Below are positions 31,869-43,296 of a stretch of 64,000 bases of DNA, piece by piece. The position numbers were made by a program, and so were the translations under genes. Where the stretch lies: positions 47,908,999 through 47,972,998 of the forward strand of contig OV277863.1 of the NCBI GenBank assembly GCA_922989275.2, written 5' to 3'. Positions within the stretch are counted from its first letter, which is position 1, and each line of letters opens with the position of its first letter. The stretch is from Gari tellinella. Lineage: Eukaryota > Mollusca > Bivalvia > Cardiida > Psammobiidae. Below the pieces are notes generated by a model, which searched no databases, was not told where the DNA came from, and saw only the letters and a list, made by a program, of their open reading frames with translations.

Positions 31869-31892
31869 CCTGTCTAATTACCCATCACCACT

Positions 31893-32106
31893 TTAAACCC
31901 TTATCATGGGGAATCTTCAAATAGACCGGTAAATGACTTGTTTATATTGATGTTAGAGGTTATTCCTTGAGAATTTTTTTTTAAAAATTGAAATATATGA
32001 CAAACTGTGCAGATCCTGATCAGAGGGCTCCTTCCGGAGCCCTCTGATCAGGATCTTCACTGTTTTTGAAGGATGGGTATATTTGGTTTCAGCGATAGAA
32101 GGGTTA
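31893..32106 (-). mobile_element. P2/P3 MITE
   Basis: TTAAACCCTTATCATGGGG..., palindrome actgtgcagatcctgatcag / ctgatcaggatcttcactgt with loop TTCC, end gaagggTTAA. Confidence 0.75.
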
Positions 32107-32574
32107 AGAGCTTTAAAAGGTCTACACAGCTATAAAGACTTAAGTACAACTGTTTTGATTCCCAATTGACACACTTTAATTGCTTCCCATGTCCTAGAAT
32201 TACTGTAAGTTAATTAGAGAAACCAATTCCTTTTCGCATTGGTTAATTAGCAAGTTAAAATACCTAGCTGGCCGACCTAGACTTTTGTGGTCTGTCAGTT
32301 CAGGTTTAAGTTACTTTGGTGATAATTTCATTTATAGGCTTGTTTATCATCAAAGAAGAAAAGCTAATCTGATATCAGAATATTAGTTCTGTTAACTCTG
32401 AATAAATGTAGCCTACTTTTACCCATTCTTGCAGACTTGAAAAAATTACCCAGCATGCGAAGAGTTGAAAGCTAGGTTCGACTTGATTTGAATTTGCAAG
32501 GATTCAGGCTAGACTAAATTAGCTTCTTTAATGTTTCATAACCTTGAAAATATAGAACAAATCCTAAGCATATA
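32107..32574. other. No recognisable feature
   Basis: No repeat or coding signal recognised. Confidence 0.4.
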
Positions 32575-32815
32575 ATATCCCTTTCCCCCCATAGAAGTGC
32601 CTTATAGCTTATTTTATTTATTCATCCACTGAAGAAAATAGTTCCAACTTATACAATCAAAAGAATATTTTTTTTATATCCTAGCAGATGTTAGCTTAAA
32701 GCAGGCTGAAAGTAAGGCAGAATGTGCCTTAAGGCACATTCTGCTTTACTTTCAACCTGATTTAAGTGGTCACATGTATTCAAAACAAGAAACAGGCTAT
32801 GGGGTAAAGGGTTAA
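32575..32815 (+). mobile_element. P1 MITE
   Basis: TATCCCTTTCCCCCCATAG...ggggtaaagggTTAA. Perfect hairpin around gtgccttaaggcac. Confidence 0.85.
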
Positions 32816-33157
32816 GCTAAGGCATTTCAATGAAAAGGGAGTCCTGTATGTTTATAGCAATGTTTATTGTGTGGTTTGAATGCTAATTGCATAGATTAAT
32901 TAGCTCACCTTGACATTCTAATTGAAGCAGGTCATCAGCCTCTGTGCAGTCCCTCCTACCTCTCTATTGTGACCGATTATGTGCTTCAATTACACTTAAT
33001 TTCAACATGGCTAGCCTATAAATTACAGTTAAGGAGAGGACCTTTATGCATCAACTTTACCCTTCTCTCGTTGAATATTTATACAAATGTCTGCCCACTA
33101 GGAACATCTTCAACTATTACAATGGCTAATCATATAAGGCAAAAAAAATTCCAAGAC
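32816..33157. other. No recognisable feature
   Basis: An 86-codon ORF over 32969-33229 runs into P2/D fragments and is rejected. Confidence 0.4.
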
Positions 33158-33290
33158 AGAATGCAGATTCGAGTCAGACACAAAGATCCTTCAAGAGCTG
33201 TCTGTCCTTGGTCTGCACTGAAGAGATGATTCTAATGAGTAGTTACACCATAGGGTTTAATGCAGAAATAAATATTATAACTTGAAGAGT
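33158..33290. mobile_element. P2 and D fragments
   Basis: P2-like tcagacacaaagatccttc...gtctgtccttggtctgcactg is joined to the D right half gagatgattctaatgagtag...atagggtttaatgcagaaataaa. Confidence 0.5.
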
Positions 33291-33491
33291 CCTTGGCTCA
33301 AGTGATGAAGAGGTTGTGTGCAAACATAGACACATCTTGTCATCAGTTGGAAACTGGCTGAGTTACAGGCTGTGAAGAGTGAAATATGAGAAAAGGCAAT
33401 ATCAGTTGACAGATCCTGATTGAGACCTACAAGGCAGTCTTTAAATATTCATATCCTTTTCATTCATAGATCAAAGGGTGTGATTTTACCA
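33291..33491. other. No recognisable feature
   Basis: Short spacer. Confidence 0.35.
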
Positions 33492-33697
33492 TACTGTAAC
33501 CTCTCTTGAGCAACATATTAATAAGAAAAAATATAGATTGTACAGGTAGGTGGTTGCTTAATGCAGGACATGAGCAATGCAGAAAGCTCCTTAAGGAGCT
33601 TTGTGCATTACTCATGTCCTGCATTAAGCAACCACCTGTCTTGAACAAAACATTAATTAGGCTTAATTGGGTGTTGCTGAGGACTGGTTTTACTGTA
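33492..33697 (+). mobile_element. C element with ~100-bp palindrome
   Basis: TACTGTAACCTCTC / GGTTTTACTGTA ends, 206 bp. Arms 33543-33643 (aggtggttgcttaatgcagg / cctgcattaagcaaccacct) pair almost completely, centre ctccTTAAggag. Confidence 0.85.
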
Positions 33698-34195
33698 ATA
33701 TAACATTAATTTTATCACCAGCTATTTGATGTATGAACACAATTGAAAGTTCTGGATAGTAAGGAGCAGGGTAAAAAGCTTCTTGTTTGTATCATGGCGG
33801 CCACTTGTTTGCTTATGTGTCTTCGTTTGACAAGGTCTATTGTAGAAGTGTTTAGCGGAGCCTCGTTAATAGTTAACAAATAGGGAGCCTGATTCATCAG
33901 GCGTCTTTGTTCAATATGACTGGCACAGATTAGTTCCTTGTGATCATGTTTGTTTATAACTAGATAATCAATGATAGCCTGCACATTTGGGGGGATGGGA
34001 ATTTAATTTACTGTAATATCCAACCACCACTCTGTGCTCATCCCACTGGAAAATTAATATAGAAAATACAGTCATACTGATGCTGTGACACCGCTGAATG
34101 AAGATGTATGGCTTCTGTTATTTATTCTTTCCTCCATTTATCCTCTTCACCACCATAGGCAGAAGTGCAAAAATGTGTTTTAGGCATGATAGTGC
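33698..34195. other. No recognisable feature
   Basis: No repeat or coding signal recognised. Confidence 0.4.
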
Positions 34196-34425
34196 TTAAC
34201 TCTTTCAATACCATGGGCCTGTTTAAGTTGTACTCATTACATTAAATTTCGCAAACAGGGTAGACCCAGACCAAGGAGCCCTTTTATCAGGGTATACACC
34301 GATTGCTAATCAAGACCAGTATTTATTAAACTACCCTTGGTAGACTTGTTCATGTTTTGGTAACTAAAATGATCCCCAAGGGAATCTAATAAACCACAGG
34401 AGTTACTTGGTGATGAAAGAGTTAA
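34196..34425 (-). mobile_element. P3 MITE
   Basis: TTAACTCTTTCAATACCATGGG...gatgaaagagTTAA, 230 bp. The hairpin (aacagggtagacccagacc / atcagggtatacaccgatt) has lost its core. Confidence 0.7.
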
Positions 34426-34543
34426 ATCAAGATGTAAGTAAGGCAGCATTTTTCTTTAGGAGCTTTCTGCTTTACTAGCTCCCATCTTGTTTTAAGCTGC
34501 CACCTGTTTTCAACACTATTGTATAATCATTTTTGATACTTAT
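34426..34543. repeat. C/P1-type hairpin
   Basis: aatcaagatgtaagtaaggcagc / gctttactagctcccatcttgttttaag. Confidence 0.5.
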
Positions 34544-35005
34544 TTAACCCTTTCCCCCATAGAAGCGACTTTTAGCGTATTTAATTTATTCCTCCGCTGA
34601 AGAAAATAGTTCCAGTTTATACCCTCATGAACAATTACCATTACAAATATTTTATATAGCCTAGCAGAGTTTAGCTTAAAGCAGGCTGAAAGTAAAGCAG
34701 AATGTGCCTTAACCCTTAGCCTGCCACTCACGACTATAGCTCCATATGCAAACAGCTTGGATCCGGATGAGACGCCGAGTAACTCGGCGTCTCATCCGGA
34801 TCCAAGCTGTTTGACACTCGGACAACATTTTCAGCTATTTTGAGCAACTTTGAAGCACTTTGAAACTTGCAGCAGACGAGAAATATAGCAGACGACAATT
34901 TATTTGGCGGGCTAAGGGTTAAGGCACAATCTGCTTTACTTTCAGCCTGCTTTAAGTGGTCACTTGTATTCAAAACTGTAAACAGGCTATGAGGTAAAGG
35001 GTTAA
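34544..35005 (+). mobile_element. P1 MITE split at hairpin centre
   Basis: Left TTAACCCTTTCCCCCATAGAAG...gcagaatgtgcc; right ggcacaatctgc...gaggtaaagggTTAA. Confidence 0.9.
34709..34922 (+). mobile_element. P3 MITE inside P1 hairpin
   Basis: TTAACCCTTAGCCTGCCACTC...gcgggctaagggTTAA, 214 bp with both TTAA. Perfect palindrome cagcttggatccggatgaga / tctcatccggatccaagctg. The copy at 56397-56610 is nearly identical but inverted relative to its host. Confidence 0.93.
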
Positions 35006-35725
35006 AGGAGTAGGTAGAGAAGCTCTAAGGCACTTATGTGGAGGAAAGAAGTGACCATTGTAAAAAGATAAAAACGGTAGTATTAAGAATAGGAATTGTT
35101 GACAGCTTTATACAGTATAGAAATCATGCAGAAATATATATGCTGGCATATCATGTTTCAGGATATAAATGCAGTAGGAAACAAGTATTGGAGAGCCTTG
35201 CAAATGGTTTGATTTAGAGCTTTTGGAGTTTGATCAGAATGCAGATAATTTGGCATTGGGTGAATTAAAGTCAAAGTTTAAATACCACTGAAAGGATGTT
35301 GTTTCTAACTGCTCAGGCTATGAAGTTTTGATTCATTAAACTATTTTTCAATGGAAAGTAGCTTCGTTTAAGTATGATCACATAACAGTTAATACACTAT
35401 TATTATTTAGTTTTTCTCCCTTGGCAATTTTCAAGGGAGATAAATCATTTAGGTAATTGGTCCATACTTATCATAGATTATCTACCCTCATTTATTTACT
35501 AACTGTAACTGTAATATACTCCTTTGGTTAAATATGGCCCAGTCTTGCAAACTCTTATTTTTTTGGCTTCAACTCTTATTCTAAAAGTACATACATGTAC
35601 TGGTATTGTTGTCTTTTGCAAATGTATGGGTCCGGATGCAATCTGTTTTACGCTCGGATTGTGCTTCAAAACTCTAGGAAGAAAAAGACATTGTTAGATA
35701 AATTGAATACAGCATTCAACTTTAA
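35006..35725. other. No recognisable feature
   Basis: About 700 bp without a recognised repeat or coding signal. Confidence 0.4.
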
Positions 35726-36024
35726 TTTAACCCTTTACCCAATAGCCTGTTTCTAGTTTTGAAGATGCTCCATTAACCCATATCCCCTTAGCTTGTTCCT
35801 AGTTTTGAAAACAGGTGTCAATTTAAAGCAGGTTGAAAGTAAAGCAGAATGTGCCATAAGGCACATTCTGCTTTACTTTCAGCCTGCTTTAAGCTACCAT
35901 CTGCTAGGAGAAAGAAAATATTTCTTATGGTTCACATTCATGACTTTATAAACTTGAAATACTTTTTTTCAGTGGAAGAATTATTTAAAGGCATAAAAGG
36001 TGTATTTATGGGGTAATTGGTTAA
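35726..36024 (-). mobile_element. P1 MITE, reverse, after a P1 stub
   Basis: A 47-bp reverse P1 start (TTAACCCTTTACCCAATAGCC) is followed at 35773 by a full reverse P1, TTAACCCATATCCCCTTAGC...ggtaattggTTAA. Confidence 0.82.
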
Positions 36025-36057
36025 GCAAATGCCTGTTTTAAAGACCACAGTGGATTT

Positions 36058-36490
36058 TTTTAATTTATTCCTCCACTGAAGAAAATAGTTCCACTCTATA
36101 GTCATTAATATGCACAATAAGAAATAATAATATTCTATATCCTAGCAGACGGTAGCTTAAAGCACATACTGTTTTACTTCCAGTCTGGTTTGACCCTTTG
36201 AACCCTAGTCCCGCATATAGGCGTCCTTTTTCAACAATATTCATGTGAAAAGTGCACTTGTCCTATGCAAACAGTGAATACCCAGACCAGAGGGCTCCTT
36301 ACGGAGCCCTCTGATCTGGGTCTTCACTGTTTGTCATAATGGAAAACATTGACAAAAACAACCCTTAAAAGTCAGAAATGGACTAAACTAAAATGGAAAC
36401 TTGGATTGTCCATTTGAAGTTTTAGGGAGGAAAGGGTTAAGCAACTATCTGTCTTCAGTGTTGAAAACCAGCTATTGGGGTAAAGGGCTT
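36058..36490 (+). mobile_element. P1 MITE, split by P2
   Basis: taatttattcctccactgaag...gtagcttaaagcacatactg, ttacttccagtctgg, P2 insert, then gcaactatctgtcttcagtg...ggggtaaaggg. The first ~40 bp are missing. Confidence 0.7.
36189..36440 (+). mobile_element. P2 MITE inside P1
   Basis: TTGACCCTTTGAACCCTAGTC...GGGAGGAAAGGGTTAA. Loop TTAC; arms gggctccttacggagccc. Confidence 0.88.
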
Positions 36491-36617
36491 ATACAAGATT
36501 GACAGTCTGCATATTTTTCTTACCTATTTTATGTCCTTTTCTGAAGGCTGTACAACTTGAGAGCTGATGCACATTATTAATACCAGTAATATCTGTAGTT
36601 CTTTGTTAACTTAATTG
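36491..36617. other. No recognisable feature
   Basis: Short spacer. Confidence 0.35.
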
Positions 36618-37057
36618 TACAGTAAAACCTGTATTAAAACCACTAGATTGTGTTAATTATTAGGTGTTTAAGGCAAGTGGCCACTTAAAGCAAGATGAAA
36701 GTAGAACAGAAATGTTTTACATTCACCATGCTTTAATTAACCCATTACCCCATAAATACGCCTTTTTACGGCTTTAAATAATTTCTCTACTGAAGAAAAG
36801 AGTTCCAATTTATACTGTCACAAATTAAATTCATGAGAAAGTTTTCTATATTTTAGCAAATAATAGCTTAAAGCAGGCTGAAAGTAAAGCAGAATGCGCC
36901 TTAAGGCGCATTCTGCTTTACTTTCAACCTGCTTTAAGTGGTCACATATCTTCAAAACTAGAAACAGGCTATAGGTTAATGGGTTAAGCTGTCATCTTCC
37001 TTTTTCTACAGTCAATTAGCCATTTGTAAGTGGTCGTTATAGAGAGGTTATACTGTA
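36618..37057 (+). mobile_element. C element split by P1
   Basis: TACAGTAAAACCTGTATTAAAACCACT and agtggtcgttatagagAGGTTATACTGTA. One hairpin arm precedes the insert (cacttaaagcaagatgaaag); the closing arm is reduced. Confidence 0.82.
36737..36987 (+). mobile_element. P1 MITE inside C
   Basis: TTAACCCATTACCCC...taggttaatgggTTAA. Perfect hairpin around gcgccttaaggcgc. Confidence 0.92.
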
Positions 37058-37302
37058 CTTCTATTATGCATTGGTTACTTGGATATTACATTAATGGCAC
37101 ATTCTAAGCTTACCAAGAGCCACATTGACTGGGGATTTCAATACAGCAAATCTGCTTGTTTCACATACAGTACTTACATAGCATACACTTTTAAATATCT
37201 TCTACTCAAAAGTCTCATTATTATAGAGCTTATGTAGTGAGAAATTAACCAAATGTTTCCTTAGAATGAACATTGAGAAAAAACTGACTCAAATTTATTT
37301 GA
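37058..37302. other. No recognisable feature
   Basis: Short spacer. Confidence 0.35.
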
Positions 37303-37555
37303 TTAACCCATTAACCCCATATAGCCTGTTTCTAGTATTGAAAATAGGTGACCCCTTAAAGCAGATTGAAGGTAAAGCAGAATGCACCTAAGGGCGCATT
37401 CTGCTTTACTTTCAGCCTGCTTTAAGCTACCATCTACTAGAAAATATAAAATATGTCATGATAAGTATTCATAATTTTATAAATTGGAGCTATTTTCTTC
37501 AGTGGAGGAATAAATTAGAGGCGTAAAAAGGCATATTTATGGGGGAAAGGGTTAA
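37303..37555 (-). mobile_element. P1 MITE, reverse
   Basis: TTAACCCATTAACCCCATATAG...gggggaaagggTTAA. Confidence 0.88.
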
Positions 37556-38171
37556 ACACCTTATACTCACAGTCTTTCACCAGCAGTGATGGCGGTCACA
37601 TTGTTTGGTATTTGAATCATCTATCAGGCGTCTCACATGTGGGTCCTCTGAACATGAGTCGTTTAACAGACCCCCAAAACTGAATAGTCCTCTTCATTAG
37701 GTAATTATCTATTAATCTTGAGATAGCATAATACTTTTATTCACTTTTCAGCATCACCAGGGAACAATCATTGCATTATACCTGTTGCTTTAAGGCTTGC
37801 ATGTTTAAATCTTTAAACACTCAGACTAATTGTTGAACCAATTTATTTCTTAAACTCTGAGATTGTTGCAGTCTTCTCTATGCTCAGAGGAATGTGATCT
37901 GAGTAACAGACTGACAGTCCATTTGAGGTGCCTAATCCGGATCCAAATTGTAATTGCACAGGTAAATTCAATAAAGGTTTTCCATGGTATTAAAGGGTAA
38001 AATAATGTTATTATGATGATTTGAACTAATTCTAAAGATCACATAGCAATGTATTCAGTTACTCTTTTTTGAAACGCCAGACCAATACGTCATTTCATGG
38101 ATGATAAATAAAACTCTGGTTATAACTTAATATTGTAACCGACTTTGACTATAGTGCATAGGTAGGAAACC
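37556..38171. other. No recognisable feature
   Basis: About 600 bp without recognised features. Confidence 0.4.
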
Positions 38172-38405
38172 TTCACTCTTTGCTCCCTGAAAGTTTAAAT
38201 TGACCATTCCAGTTTCCATTTTAGTGTAGTCTATTTCTGACTTTTAAGGGTTGTTTTTGTCAATGTTTGGCATTATGACAAACAGTGAAGACCCTCGGAG
38301 CCCTCTGATCTGGGCCTTCACTGTTTGCACAGGCCAATGTTACTATTCACATGTACATTGTTCGAAAATGACGCCTATATGCGGGACTAGGGTTCAAAGG
38401 GTTAA
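38172..38405 (-). mobile_element. P2 MITE, reverse
   Basis: TTCACTCTTTGCTCCCTGAAA...gggactagggttcaaagggTTAA. The hairpin lacks most of one inner arm. Confidence 0.82.
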
Positions 38406-38664
38406 CTCATTCATCCCTGAAGGATCAAATGGACAGTTCCAGTTTTTAATTAAGTTTAATACGTTTATGACAATTTGGGTTGCTTTTTTTAAAATAATCA
38501 ATTTTTATATTAATGCATGCCCATTTGCATTCAATGCTGAATTAAGTATGAGACAAACAGTGCAGACCCTGGTCAGAGAGCTTCTTCATGAGCCCTCTAA
38601 TCTCAGTCTAAACTAATTTCAAACTGATAAATAAAGACAGTATAGCCTGCACTGTAAAGGTTAA
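38402..38664 (-). mobile_element. P3 MITE abutting P2
   Basis: TTAACTCATTCATCCCTGAAG...actgtaaaggTTAA; shares its left TTAA with the P2. Hairpin acaaacagtgcagaccctggtcagagagc. Confidence 0.75.
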
Positions 38665-38860
38665 ACATAAATCATGTTGAATTTATAAGACAACATAATT
38701 TTTTGGTTCTCAGGTTGAAATAGTTTAGCAGCAGGGAGGCAACATTTGATCCTTTTATTTACCGATTTATAACTGGGACAGGAATGGTCCATTATCAGAG
38801 TGTATAATATAGTTATAGTCTATATACGATGATTACCATTCTCGTTGAGTTCAATATATG
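38665..38860. other. No recognisable feature
   Basis: Short spacer. Confidence 0.35.
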
Positions 38861-39071
38861 TACAGTAAAACGTCTCTATAATGACCACTGAATTGTGTTA
38901 AATATTAGGTACTTAGGGCAGTTGACTGCTTACAGCAAGGTGACAGTAAAACAGAAAGCTCCTTCAGGAGCTTCCTGTTTTACTGTCACTTTGCTTTAAG
39001 CTGTCACCTGTCTTTTACACAATCAAGTAGCCTTTACGTTTTAGTGGTCCACATAGAGAGGTTTTACTGTA
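38861..39071 (+). mobile_element. C element, intact
   Basis: TACAGTAAAACGTCTCTATAATGACCACT / agtggtccacatagagAGGTTTTACTGTA, 211 bp. Arms gcaaggtgacagtaaaacag / ctgttttactgtcactttgc. Confidence 0.92.
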
Positions 39072-39099
39072 CCGGTAGTTGTCTTAGCAAAGAATACAG

Positions 39100-39165
39100 A
39101 AAAACAGTGTAGAACCAAATCAGACAGCTCCTCGAGGAACTATTTGATCATGGATCAATTGCCGG
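39100..39165. repeat. P2-type hairpin remnant
   Basis: aaaaacagtgtagaaccaaatcagacagctcc / ggaactatttgatcatggatcaattg. Confidence 0.45.
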
Positions 39166-39779
39166 AGCTCTCTTTTTGAAACACAGTCATGTAGATAGCG
39201 TGCCTGACTTTTTCACTGATATCAAACTATAAGGTAAAACCTGTAACCAGTGAGCACTAGGCGCAGTAATTCATTTCAGGAGTACATAGCTAAACTAGAT
39301 ACTTCTAATATGTGCTGGAGCTGCAAGTTCAATCCTGTGTTATTTCAGTCTTTACTTAGGATGAGACTATTAATTGAGCTTTGTCCTAATGTGACCAAGA
39401 TTGACAGAAAAAGGAAGCCATGGATCCATCTTTTTTTCTTTCTTTTTTTAAATCATGGTACAGAGTACTGCAACCATACATGTGATATTTTCTTGGACCC
39501 AAATAGGGAGATTTGGAAATTTTAATAGGGAGATTGGGGAGTCAAATAGGGAGCTTTTTTCGCGACACTTTTTTCGCGACAAAACTAGGCGCAGGCGATG
39601 AAATCCAATACATTTATGTATTTTCACAAGTTAATCACTAGATCTAATTGCTTCTTCTTTTTTTTTAAGTCTATAGACCACTAAGACAGAGACAATTTTC
39701 ACCCAGAGATATAGTTCTTATAATACAGTAACTGACATGGGCCTATTATTCTTGTATTTTAGTACTGCAGAAGGATGGT
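39166..39779. other. Unassigned; GGGAG repeats
   Basis: 39503-39560 has four 'aaatagggaga/c' units followed by ttttttcgcgacactttttt and a second ttcgcgac. A 91-codon ORF at 39250-39525 lacks splice or family support. Confidence 0.4.
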
Positions 39780-39995
39780 TGTGTAAAGCAGACTGAAAGT
39801 AAAGCAGAACACTCTTCATGAGCATTCTGCTTCATTAAAAGTTTAAGCATGCTTTAAGCTAGAACTAGCATCTGCTAGGATATAAGAAATATTTCTTATG
39901 TTCTTATATTATTCATGACTAGTAAAGATAAAGTGGAACTATATCTATTTTCTTGAGAGAATGAATCTAGATTTCTTTCTATGGAGTTGATCACG
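39780..39995 (-). mobile_element. P1 MITE, reverse, decayed
   Basis: gactgaaagtaaagcagaac / gcattctgcttcattaaaag, ctagcatctgctaggatata, attcatgactag, ctatggagtt. Termini are not clear. Confidence 0.6.
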
Positions 39996-40024
39996 AAAGA
40001 GTTAGCAACTTAACAATCTGTTGT

Positions 40025-40235
40025 TAAGTTTGCAAACAGTATGGATCCAGATGAGACGCCGTATCATCTCATCTAGATACAAACTGTTTGACACTGAAAT
40101 TTTCTGAAATAAAATGCACAAACATTAACTCATATAACTGTTGCAGACGACATTAACTCAGATAATTGTTGCAGACGACAAAGTCTGCAGACGATATTTA
40201 CTAGCGCCATAAAATGTGCGTAGGTTAAACGGGTT
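40025..40235 (+). mobile_element. P3 MITE with internal 28-bp duplication
   Basis: Hairpin gcaaacagtatggatccagatgagacgcc / atctcatctagatacaaactgtttg; then ttaactcatataactgttgcagacgaca is repeated in tandem as ttaactcagataattgttgcagacgaca. Confidence 0.7.
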
Positions 40236-41312
40236 TAACAACGAAATAACGCGTCTAAATTGTCTACCGCGAAAACTGATTGCAAATCAATTTTACGTGC
40301 GTAATTCGTTGTAAAATCTAACTTAATAATAAAACATTCACACAAATCGTATGTAACAAACAGAAGAATTTAGGTCCAACGTTTAATTTTAATTGATTGT
40401 TAGAAAACGACGCTGGGGAATACTTTTTAGACTAACAAAATCTACGTAGTTCTCGTAACAAATATTAAGGCGCCCCGTCATTTTGTAACGGTATAATTTT
40501 CGAAGTATTTTCTTTTACGTGAATATTCAAAGTATTTTGACGTGGAAATCAATTCATAAATGTTAAATTCTGATTAGCTTTCTTCAAATAATTGTGTTTG
40601 TCCTGAACTTACGGAGAATTATCTGAATTTAATCCGTTCCGTATCGGGGACATAGAAATATCCTTCGCATCACCGCTTCTAAAAATTGTTGATTCGGGGC
40701 GAACCTGTCAATCACTTTTTTGATAACCAATTATATCTACTCGGCGGGTGTGGTCAAACTTTAACCAAACATTGTTATGACGCAGCCTGCCATAATAGTG
40801 GTACACATCGATTGCGTAACGTGTTTACACGCATCAGTAGCGTTTGGCGATAAGCGTGTGTAGGGATTAGCCAGAGATCTCTGAAGACAATTTAAAGAAT
40901 TTTAGAGTCAGCAAACGTGGTAAACGATATAAAAGTTCATATTAAAAAAAAATGAACCTGGTTAAATGAAATATCGGGAGATTTCGTCTCCCGACCGGGA
41001 GATCATGAGTAGAGGTCTAATTTCGGGAGCTCCCGACCATATCGGGAGATATCACATGTATGACTGCAACAAGTGCACAATCTTTGATAAATTTCCGATA
41101 TGCTGTGTTTTCACAACAATAGCGTTTATCATTACCAATTACTCTTGTTTGAAAACTGTTTCTACCTTATCAGTTCAAAACATTTGCTTTTTTTCCTTTT
41201 AAAATAATCTTGAAACCATAGCATACAATATCAATATCTATTTATATTTCAAATCAGGAAAAAATCCTTTCATCTCCTGGTATAAACTATAATTATCTTT
41301 ATCTCAATTCAT
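40236..41312. other. Unassigned, CpG-bearing; GGGAG palindromes
   Basis: Contains many CpG dinucleotides compared with its flanks. 40974-41050 holds tcgggagatttcgtctcccga, cgggagctcccga and atcgggagatatc. No TIR pair or ORF with support was found. Confidence 0.4.
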
Positions 41313-41540
41313 TGGAACCCATTAATGACCCCTAGTATGCAGAAAACTAGCATGTACATCATTTGCAAGCAGTGTAGACCCTGGTCAGAGGGCTCCTTTA
41401 AGGAGCCCTCTGATCAGGGTCTACACTGTTTGTAATACCTCAAAGTATTTTGAGGACAAGCCCCTAAAGAGTCAATGTTAATTGGTCATTTATCCGATAT
41501 TGGACAAGTCCATTTGTAATTTGAGCAGTGTAAGGGTTAA
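41313..41540 (+). mobile_element. P3 MITE
   Basis: acccattaatgacccctag...gcagtgtaagggTTAA. Perfect hairpin gcagtgtagaccctggtcag / ctgatcagggtctacactgt, loop centre TTTAA. Confidence 0.78.
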
Positions 41541-41630
41541 TTAACAATAGTGGAATCTGCCTTTGATCTTTCAGGTTGCAGCCTGTAGCTGTCATAATGG
41601 CCCACTGTGATATTCATACAATTCAGATGT

Positions 41631-41846
41631 TTAACCCTTGATAAACCTATAAATATTATCAGCCTATCAATTATCAGCTACTCCAAATCTTACATTCACA
41701 TGTTTGTATAAATATTTGTAGATATATGATCTATGTGAGAAACAGTTTAGATCCTGATCAGGCCCCACTAACGTGGGACCAGATCAGGATCTAGACTGTT
41801 TGCAGTTATGATCAGTATTTTCGTTTCTGGTGTGCAGAGGGGTTAA
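41631..41846 (+). mobile_element. P3 MITE, GGCCCCAC subtype
   Basis: TTAACCCTTGATAAACC...gtgcagaggggTTAA, 216 bp. Hairpin acagtttagatcctgatcaggccccac / gtgggaccagatcaggatctagactgt. Confidence 0.85.
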
Positions 41847-41920
41847 TTAGCATCTATATGATAGATTGTGGAAATTGATTTGTCACGGAAGGGCTGCCTC
41901 TTATAGCTTTGTTACACCTT

Positions 41921-42176
41921 TTAACCCATTACCCCATAGACTCTTTCTAGTATTTAAGATACCGTAAGTGACCGCTTGAAGCAGGTTGAAAGTAAAGCAG
42001 AATGAAGAATGCACCTTAAGGTGCATTCTGATTTACTTTCAGCCTGCTTTAAGCTACCATCTTCTAGAATATAGAAAATATTTCTTATGATACATATTCA
42101 TAAATTGGGACTAATTTCTTCAGTGGATGAATAAATTTAAGGCGTAAAAAGGCATATTTATGGGGTAATGGGTTAA
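41921..42176 (-). mobile_element. P1 MITE, reverse
   Basis: TTAACCCATTACCCCATAG...ggggtaatgggTTAA, 256 bp. Confidence 0.9.
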
Positions 42177-42229
42177 CCTGTATGCTGCAGTCTTTGACCA
42201 GGATAGTCTAGATCTACATCAACTACCAG

Positions 42230-42469
42230 GGGCCTGTATAAAGAAACTTTGTCCAACAAATATTGTCCAGAATCAGATTCTAAAATGATCTCAGTAATTA
42301 TTTATTTCTCCATCTAATCCTGTCTTGCAACATCCCTTTGGAATCGTCTTGAAAAGACGATTCCAAAGAGATGTCACAAACAGGATTAGATGGAGAAATT
42401 AGAAATTATTATGTATTTTAAAGTTTAGACTTATGACCGTTTTTGCCGTAACATTTTGTAAAAAACCCT
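42230..42469 (+). mobile_element. H element, copy 2
   Basis: GGGCCTGTATAaagaaac at the left, ttttgtaaaaaaccc at the right. The central palindrome tctccatctaatcctgtctt / aacaggattagatggaga and tatgaccgtttttgccgta match copy 1. CAG precedes it at 42227-42229. Confidence 0.78.
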
Positions 42470-42532
42470 GAGTGTATTTCTATACTGTATTACCCCTGTC
42501 TGTCTTTTCGGCCTGTCATCTGTCCATTCCAC

Positions 42533-42638
42533 ATATTTCTTATTGTTGTATATTCATGACTATAAAATGGAGGTATTTTCTTGAGTGGAGGAGTAAATAA
42601 CCAGTGTAAAAAGGTGTATATATGGGGTAATAGGTTAA
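42533..42638 (-). mobile_element. P1 half, reverse
   Basis: atatttcttattgttgtatattcatgac through gagtggaggagtaaataa to ggggtaataggTTAA; the hairpin half is missing. Confidence 0.65.
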
Positions 42639-42991
42639 TGTTCTTTGTCTTATTTATGAGGCTGTATATATGACAATAAACCTTCTCAACTGTGACTAAC
42701 ATTACTACTCAACATTTTGAGTTCAGTTTAATGAGTAAGTCACATTACCTGTATAAATATTAATCAACTCTGATTATGATGCCTCCGAGGTGCCTTTGTA
42801 CATCGTTATTTCTGTGTTTGATTTCCGTTCAAATATCATGAATAATTTAAAACAGCAGGTGTGGCATCTCTTACTATAATAGTAACACTCAGGTAGCTGG
42901 GTATTTTTCACACGATGTTAATTGGCTCGTATTACTAGAGACATTGTAAGCAGAGTCTGCCAAATCTGTGCAAAACATAGAAAATGCATAG
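42639..42991. other. No recognisable feature
   Basis: No repeat or coding signal recognised. Confidence 0.4.
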
Positions 42992-43019
42992 TTAACCCAT
43001 TACCCCATACAATACACCT

Positions 43020-43272
43020 TTAACCCTTTCCCTTATAGAAGCGACTTTTAGCGAATCTGATTTATTCCTCCGCTGAAGAAAATAGTTCGAATTTATTCAG
43101 TCATGAATATATATTATAGGGAAAATTTTCAATATATTATAGCACAGGATAGCTTAAAGCAGGCTGAAAGTAAAGCAGAATGCGCCTTAAGCGCATTCTG
43201 CTTTACTTTCAACCTGCTTTAAGTAGTAACCTATTTTCAATTCTAGAAATAGGCTATCAGGTAAAGGGTTAA
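43020..43272 (+). mobile_element. P1 MITE in nest
   Basis: TTAACCCTTTCCCTTATAGAAG...gggtaaagggTTAA. Shares its right TTAA with the tRNA-bearing element. Confidence 0.9.
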
Positions 43273-43296
43273 AGAGGCTCACAACCGGATTAAGCA

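Noticed and set aside
38251..38616. 121-codon plus-strand ORF
   Set aside because: Runs through a P2 and a P3 MITE; an artefact of repeats.
39250..39525. 91-codon ORF with cysteines
   Set aside because: No recognisable motif; a polypyrimidine stretch and AG inside it suggest nothing consistent.
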